This document shows positions 5,721-6,745 of a DNA stretch of 6,745 bases, one piece after another; positions within the stretch are counted from its first letter, which is position 1; every line of letters begins with the position of its first letter. Source of the DNA: Elusimicrobiota bacterium (GTDB lineage Bacteria > Elusimicrobiota > UBA8919); NCBI GenBank assembly GCA_003452965.1, contig DMMW01000025.1, positions 1,543 to 8,287 on the forward strand, written 5' to 3'. The notes under the pieces are model-generated. The model was not told the origin of the DNA and searched no databases. It saw only the letters and a program-made list of their open reading frames with translations. The translations under genes and the position numbers were made by a program.

Positions 5721-5743
5721 AATTAGGTGTGACCCCTTTTACT
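5718..5743. repeat. 26-bp direct repeat, right copy
   Basis: This is the exact second copy of 4139-4164, in the same orientation, 1579 bp away. On the minus strand it abuts codon 25 of a GIY-YIG gene and supplies the TAA that ends it (5739-5741). The two copies bracket the DUF4143 ATPase gene and its promoter. Confidence 0.92.
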
Positions 5744-5816
5744 CCTTTAAATTAGCTGAATACCCAATATAAAGCTTTTTATCTTTTTGACTTTTTAGAA
5801 TGTAGGTATAGTACAT
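5739..5816 (-). pseudogene. GIY-YIG endonuclease gene, N-terminal stub
   Basis: The 25-codon frame reads MYYTYILKS, then QKDKKLYIGYS, then ANLKE. This is the classic start of small bacterial GIY-YIG nucleases, where YTYILKS holds the GIY-like strand and LYIGYS the YIG strand, followed by NLKxRxxEH. The catalytic Arg in the following helix and everything after it are missing, because the frame hits TAA at the edge of the 26-bp repeat. Intact family members have about 80-100 residues. The rest of the gene is not found in the window. No clear Shine-Dalgarno site precedes the ATG. Confidence 0.8.
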
Positions 5817-5830
5817 AAATATCAATGCGT

Positions 5831-5862
5831 CCACAAACCACTCATTTCATTCGGGTTTATGG
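5831..5862. repeat. Imperfect inverted repeat downstream of tRNA-Ser
   Basis: CCACAAACC (5831-5839) and GGTTTATGG (5854-5862) pair over 9 bp with one mismatch, which becomes a G-U pair in minus-strand RNA. The loop is 14 bases. No T-tract follows, so it is a weak terminator candidate at best. Confidence 0.45.
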
Positions 5863-5864
5863 CT

Positions 5865-5892
5865 CGCCATATACCCCACGTGGTATATGGCG
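5865..5892. repeat. 11-bp inverted repeat across the tRNA 3' end
   Basis: CGCCATATACC (5865-5875) and GGTATATGGCG (5882-5892) are perfect complements around a 6-bp centre. The right arm contains the discriminator, the encoded CCA and the last acceptor-stem base of tRNA-Ser, so the tRNA end is duplicated in inverted form just outside the gene. In the transcript this could form a hairpin competing with the acceptor stem. Confidence 0.85.
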
Positions 5893-5977
5893 GAGAGGGT
5901 GGGATTCGAACCCACGATACCTTGCGGTATACATGCTTTCCAGGCATGCGCACTAAGCCAAGCTATGCGACCTCTCC
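5888..5977 (-). tRNA. tRNA-Ser (anticodon GGA)
   Basis: This is a 90-nt class II tRNA including an encoded CCA (5890-5888). The acceptor stem GGAGAGG/CCTCTCC pairs perfectly. The D arm has GCA/TGC with GG in the loop. The anticodon stem CATGC/GCATG encloses CTGGAAA with anticodon GGA, which reads UCC and UCU. A long variable arm (ATACC-GCAA-GGTAT) and the T arm GTGGG-TTCGAAT-CCCAC are intact. It is the only RNA gene seen in the window. Confidence 0.97.
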
Positions 5978-6003
5978 TTAAAATTTTGTAAGCAAAATTT
6001 TAA
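5978..6003. repeat. 11-bp inverted repeat abutting the tRNA 5' end
   Basis: TTAAAATTTTG (5978-5988) and CAAAATTTTAA (5993-6003) are perfect complements around TAAG. The repeat ends exactly one base before the mature tRNA 5' end, so the precursor leader would fold into a stem next to the RNase P cleavage site. Confidence 0.88.
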
Positions 6004-6009
6004 CCTCGA

Positions 6010-6038
6010 AGCATATTTGTTCACGGAATCCGTACCAA
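6010..6038 (-). promoter_or_regulatory. Candidate promoter of tRNA-Ser
   Basis: On the minus strand TTGGTA (6033-6038) and TATGCT (6010-6015) are 17 bp apart. Each matches four of six consensus bases, and they lie about 33 bp upstream of the tRNA. The -35 box lies within the 6028-6049 hairpin. Confidence 0.35.
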
Positions 6039-6049
6039 CTGGAACGGAT
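6028..6049. repeat. Interrupted inverted repeat upstream of tRNA-Ser
   Basis: ATCCGT-A-CCA (6028-6037) pairs with TGG-A-ACGGAT (6040-6049) around AC, with a single A-A mismatch. Weaker complementarity (TTGTT/AACAA) extends outward to about 6018-6058. Confidence 0.6.
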
Positions 6050-6059
6050 GAGTAAACAA

Positions 6060-6110
6060 CCCCCTGTGTTTAGTTATTTTTCAGTCTTTTTGAAAAAAAA
6101 CTACAGGGGG
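6060..6110. repeat. 51-bp foldback with CCCCCTG ends
   Basis: CCCCCTGT (6060-6067) pairs with ACAGGGGG (6103-6110), and TAGTTATTTTTCA (6071-6083) pairs with TGAAAAAAAACTA (6091-6103 region) with one mismatch. The left arm carries four extra bases. The terminal GC clamp and AT-rich interior look like a miniature foldback element. No flanking target duplication was recognised. Confidence 0.65.
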
Positions 6111-6242
6111 CAAATCAAAGTTTTGATGTGAAGCAAAAAACTTTAGGATGTCTATGCAAGGAGTCAAAAATCGGACTTCGCCCACCTGAATGACACAGTC
6201 GGGCAGAGCCTTCTTAGACCCTGCTTATTACGATGAGTGTCG
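6111..6242. other. Mixed-composition block without a supported gene
   Basis: This stretch is less AT-rich than its surroundings around 6170-6225. It contains ATCAAA-GT-TTTGAT (6114-6127) and a hairpin GCCC..CTG / CAG..GGGC around 6181-6206. The minus strand has an open frame of about 48 codons (reading GEVRFLTPCIDILKFF) ending inside the foldback, without a good start. I see no known RNA family. It could be the leader transcribed from the promoter at 6254-6282. Confidence 0.3.
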
Positions 6243-6282
6243 TTACGATAACTATCGTAATATAACAATGTTAAAATGTCAA
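6243..6282 (-). promoter_or_regulatory. Orphan promoter with palindromic operator
   Basis: The minus strand has a perfect TTGACA (6277-6282), a 17-bp spacer and TACGAT (6254-6259) as the -10. TTACGATA-AC-TATCGTAA (6243-6260) is a perfect palindrome covering the -10, and a further TTACGAT half-site lies at 6228-6234. Leftward transcription would lead to no protein gene, only towards the tRNA 250 bp away. It is probably the control region of a lost autoregulated module, of the kind used by HTH antitoxins (inference). Confidence 0.6.
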
Positions 6283-6383
6283 TACCTTTCAAGTTTGTTA
6301 ATTATTTTCAATACATATCCTGTTCTTCCAGCAAAAAGACTTGTTGATACCACGGAATTTGGATTAAATGGATTTGTTTTCAT
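6279..6383 (-). pseudogene. N-terminal stub of an NPFxP-type AAA ATPase
   Basis: The 34-codon frame reads MKTNPFNPNSVVS, then TSLFAGRTGYVLKIINKLE, then TGA. The pattern NPFxPxxxV-----F-GR----I--I---L is the start of a family of AAA (AAA_16-like) ATPases, just before their Walker A. The P-loop and everything after it are missing. The stop lies inside the TTGACA of the neighbouring orphan promoter, so the junction probably arose when that promoter's module replaced the rest of the gene. TAGG lies eight bases before the ATG, and a promoter is visible upstream. The similarity is from memory of the family consensus. Confidence 0.6.
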
Positions 6384-6395
6384 ATATATTACCTA

Positions 6396-6424
6396 TATAT
6401 ATGTGTTGTTTTTCTATATTACAA
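6396..6424 (-). promoter_or_regulatory. Candidate promoter of the NPFxP ATPase stub
   Basis: On the minus strand TTGTAA (6419-6424) and TATATA (6396-6401) have a 17-bp spacer and lie 13 bases upstream of the ATG at 6383. The region is very AT-rich, so chance matches are easy. Confidence 0.35.
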
Positions 6425-6484
6425 TTATATTTTACGATACTTTATTATATTTAATTCATATTACAGGAATTAAAAGTCTATTAG

Positions 6485-6610
6485 TCAATATCTACACCTA
6501 ACATCAGGATAATTTTGTTTTAGATATGTGGTTTTACCAGTATCACGCGGGCCAAAAAGAAAAAAATTGTATTTTTGTGGAGTAAATATTCTAGGTATTA
6601 TTGTTCCCAT
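6485..6610 (-). pseudogene. N-terminal stub of a second AAA_14/DUF4143 ATPase
   Basis: The 41-codon frame reads MGTIIPRIFTPQKYN, then FFLFGPRDTGKTTYLKQNYPD. FFLFGPR-TGKTT is the Walker A region of DUF4143-type ATPases, whose N-termini often read IPR-f---fFLFGPRGTGKST-L---YP. After PDV the frame meets TGA (6485-6487), and the expected continuation into the ATPase core is not found downstream in any frame. The DNA between this stub and 6383 is AT-rich with no coding sign. It is a different subfamily from the intact gene at 4144-5412, so it is not a simple duplicate of it. It retains a good promoter. Confidence 0.75.
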
Positions 6611-6643
6611 ATTAAGTCCATATTTGAAATTACCGTTTCCAAT

Positions 6644-6671
6644 ATAATAGCAATTTATCTATTTTTGTCAA
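6644..6671 (-). promoter_or_regulatory. Promoter of the second DUF4143 ATPase stub
   Basis: On the minus strand a perfect TTGACA (6666-6671), a 16-bp spacer and TATTAT (6644-6649, five of six) lie about 33 bp upstream of ATG 6610. No palindrome is visible in it, unlike the other two near-perfect promoters. Confidence 0.6.
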
Positions 6672-6697
6672 ATAAAAAATATCTGGACTCAGGGGGC

Positions 6698-6726
6698 TTG
6701 ACATTATAGCACAAATGTGCTATATA
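6698..6726 (+). promoter_or_regulatory. Rightward promoter with perfect operator palindrome at the window edge
   Basis: On the plus strand a perfect TTGACA (6698-6703), a 17-bp spacer and TATATA (6721-6726) are present. TATAGCACA (6705-6713) and TGTGCTATA (6716-6724) form a perfect 9-bp inverted repeat around AA, filling the spacer and the start of the -10. This predicts a tightly autoregulated gene starting just past 6745 on the plus strand, opposite to all genes in the window. Confidence 0.75.
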
Positions 6727-6745
6727 TATAGGTACTGTCCAAAAT

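Noticed and set aside
4139..5743. Composite transposon carrying the DUF4143 ATPase
   Set aside because: No transposase is present, the repeats are only 26 bp and direct, and sequence left of the left copy does not continue the interrupted GIY-YIG gene.
5888..5977. tRNA-Ser as attachment site of an integrated element
   Set aside because: No direct repeat of the tRNA 3' end is found elsewhere in the window and no integrase gene is present; only an inverted copy of the last few bases exists.
6111..6242. Known structured RNA such as 6S, SRP or RNase P RNA
   Set aside because: The hairpins are short with internal mismatches and I could not match any conserved core sequence of these RNAs.
6190..6501. 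Plus-strand 103-codon open frame rich in Ile/Tyr/Phe
   Set aside because: It starts in non-coding DNA without a ribosome-binding site, crosses the orphan operator, and is antisense to the NPFxP ATPase stub. Its hydrophobic composition follows from AT-rich sequence.

Overview
The window looks like chromosomal DNA from an AT-rich, probably anaerobic, uncultured bacterium. This is an inference. The evidence is bacterial signals (Shine-Dalgarno sites such as GGAGGTGAT, sigma70-like TTGACA promoters, intrinsic terminators, a tRNA with encoded CCA) together with redox genes typical of anaerobes. I cannot name the phylum. All recognisable genes lie on the minus strand, so transcription runs from high to low coordinates.

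Positions 5-3013 hold a tightly packed five-gene run. In transcription order it encodes a 161-aa conserved CxxC protein, a 333-aa DRE-TIM metal-dependent aldolase/lyase, a membrane-anchored GyrI-like protein, a glutaredoxin-like protein, and a ferredoxin-thioredoxin reductase catalytic chain fused to a C-terminal rubredoxin. The last two overlap by ATGA and look like one thiol-redox unit: ferredoxin or rubredoxin electrons, then the [4Fe-4S] disulfide reductase, then the glutaredoxin. A promoter precedes the run, and an intrinsic terminator separates it from the next gene.

Positions 3156-3858 carry an SRPBCC/AHSA1-family gene. Its translation start is embedded in the remnant of a DUF1428 gene, with a perfect inverted repeat upstream near a possible promoter.

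Positions 3882-5454 hold a complete AAA_14/DUF4143 ATPase with its own terminator, a near-consensus promoter with a palindrome in the spacer, and almost no leader. Its last six codons and its stop lie inside a 26-bp repeat. A second copy of that repeat lies upstream of the gene, at the point where a GIY-YIG nuclease gene is cut off after 25 codons.

Positions 5455-6745 contain no intact protein gene. The region holds tRNA-Ser(GGA) hugged by inverted repeats, several foldbacks, and N-terminal stubs of at least three genes: GIY-YIG, an NPFxP-type AAA ATPase, and a second DUF4143-type ATPase. It also has several TTGACA promoters, two of them with palindromic operators; the rightmost fires out of the window on the plus strand. 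The right half therefore reads as a turnover zone where small, self-regulated accessory modules have been inserted, cut and replaced around a tRNA gene.
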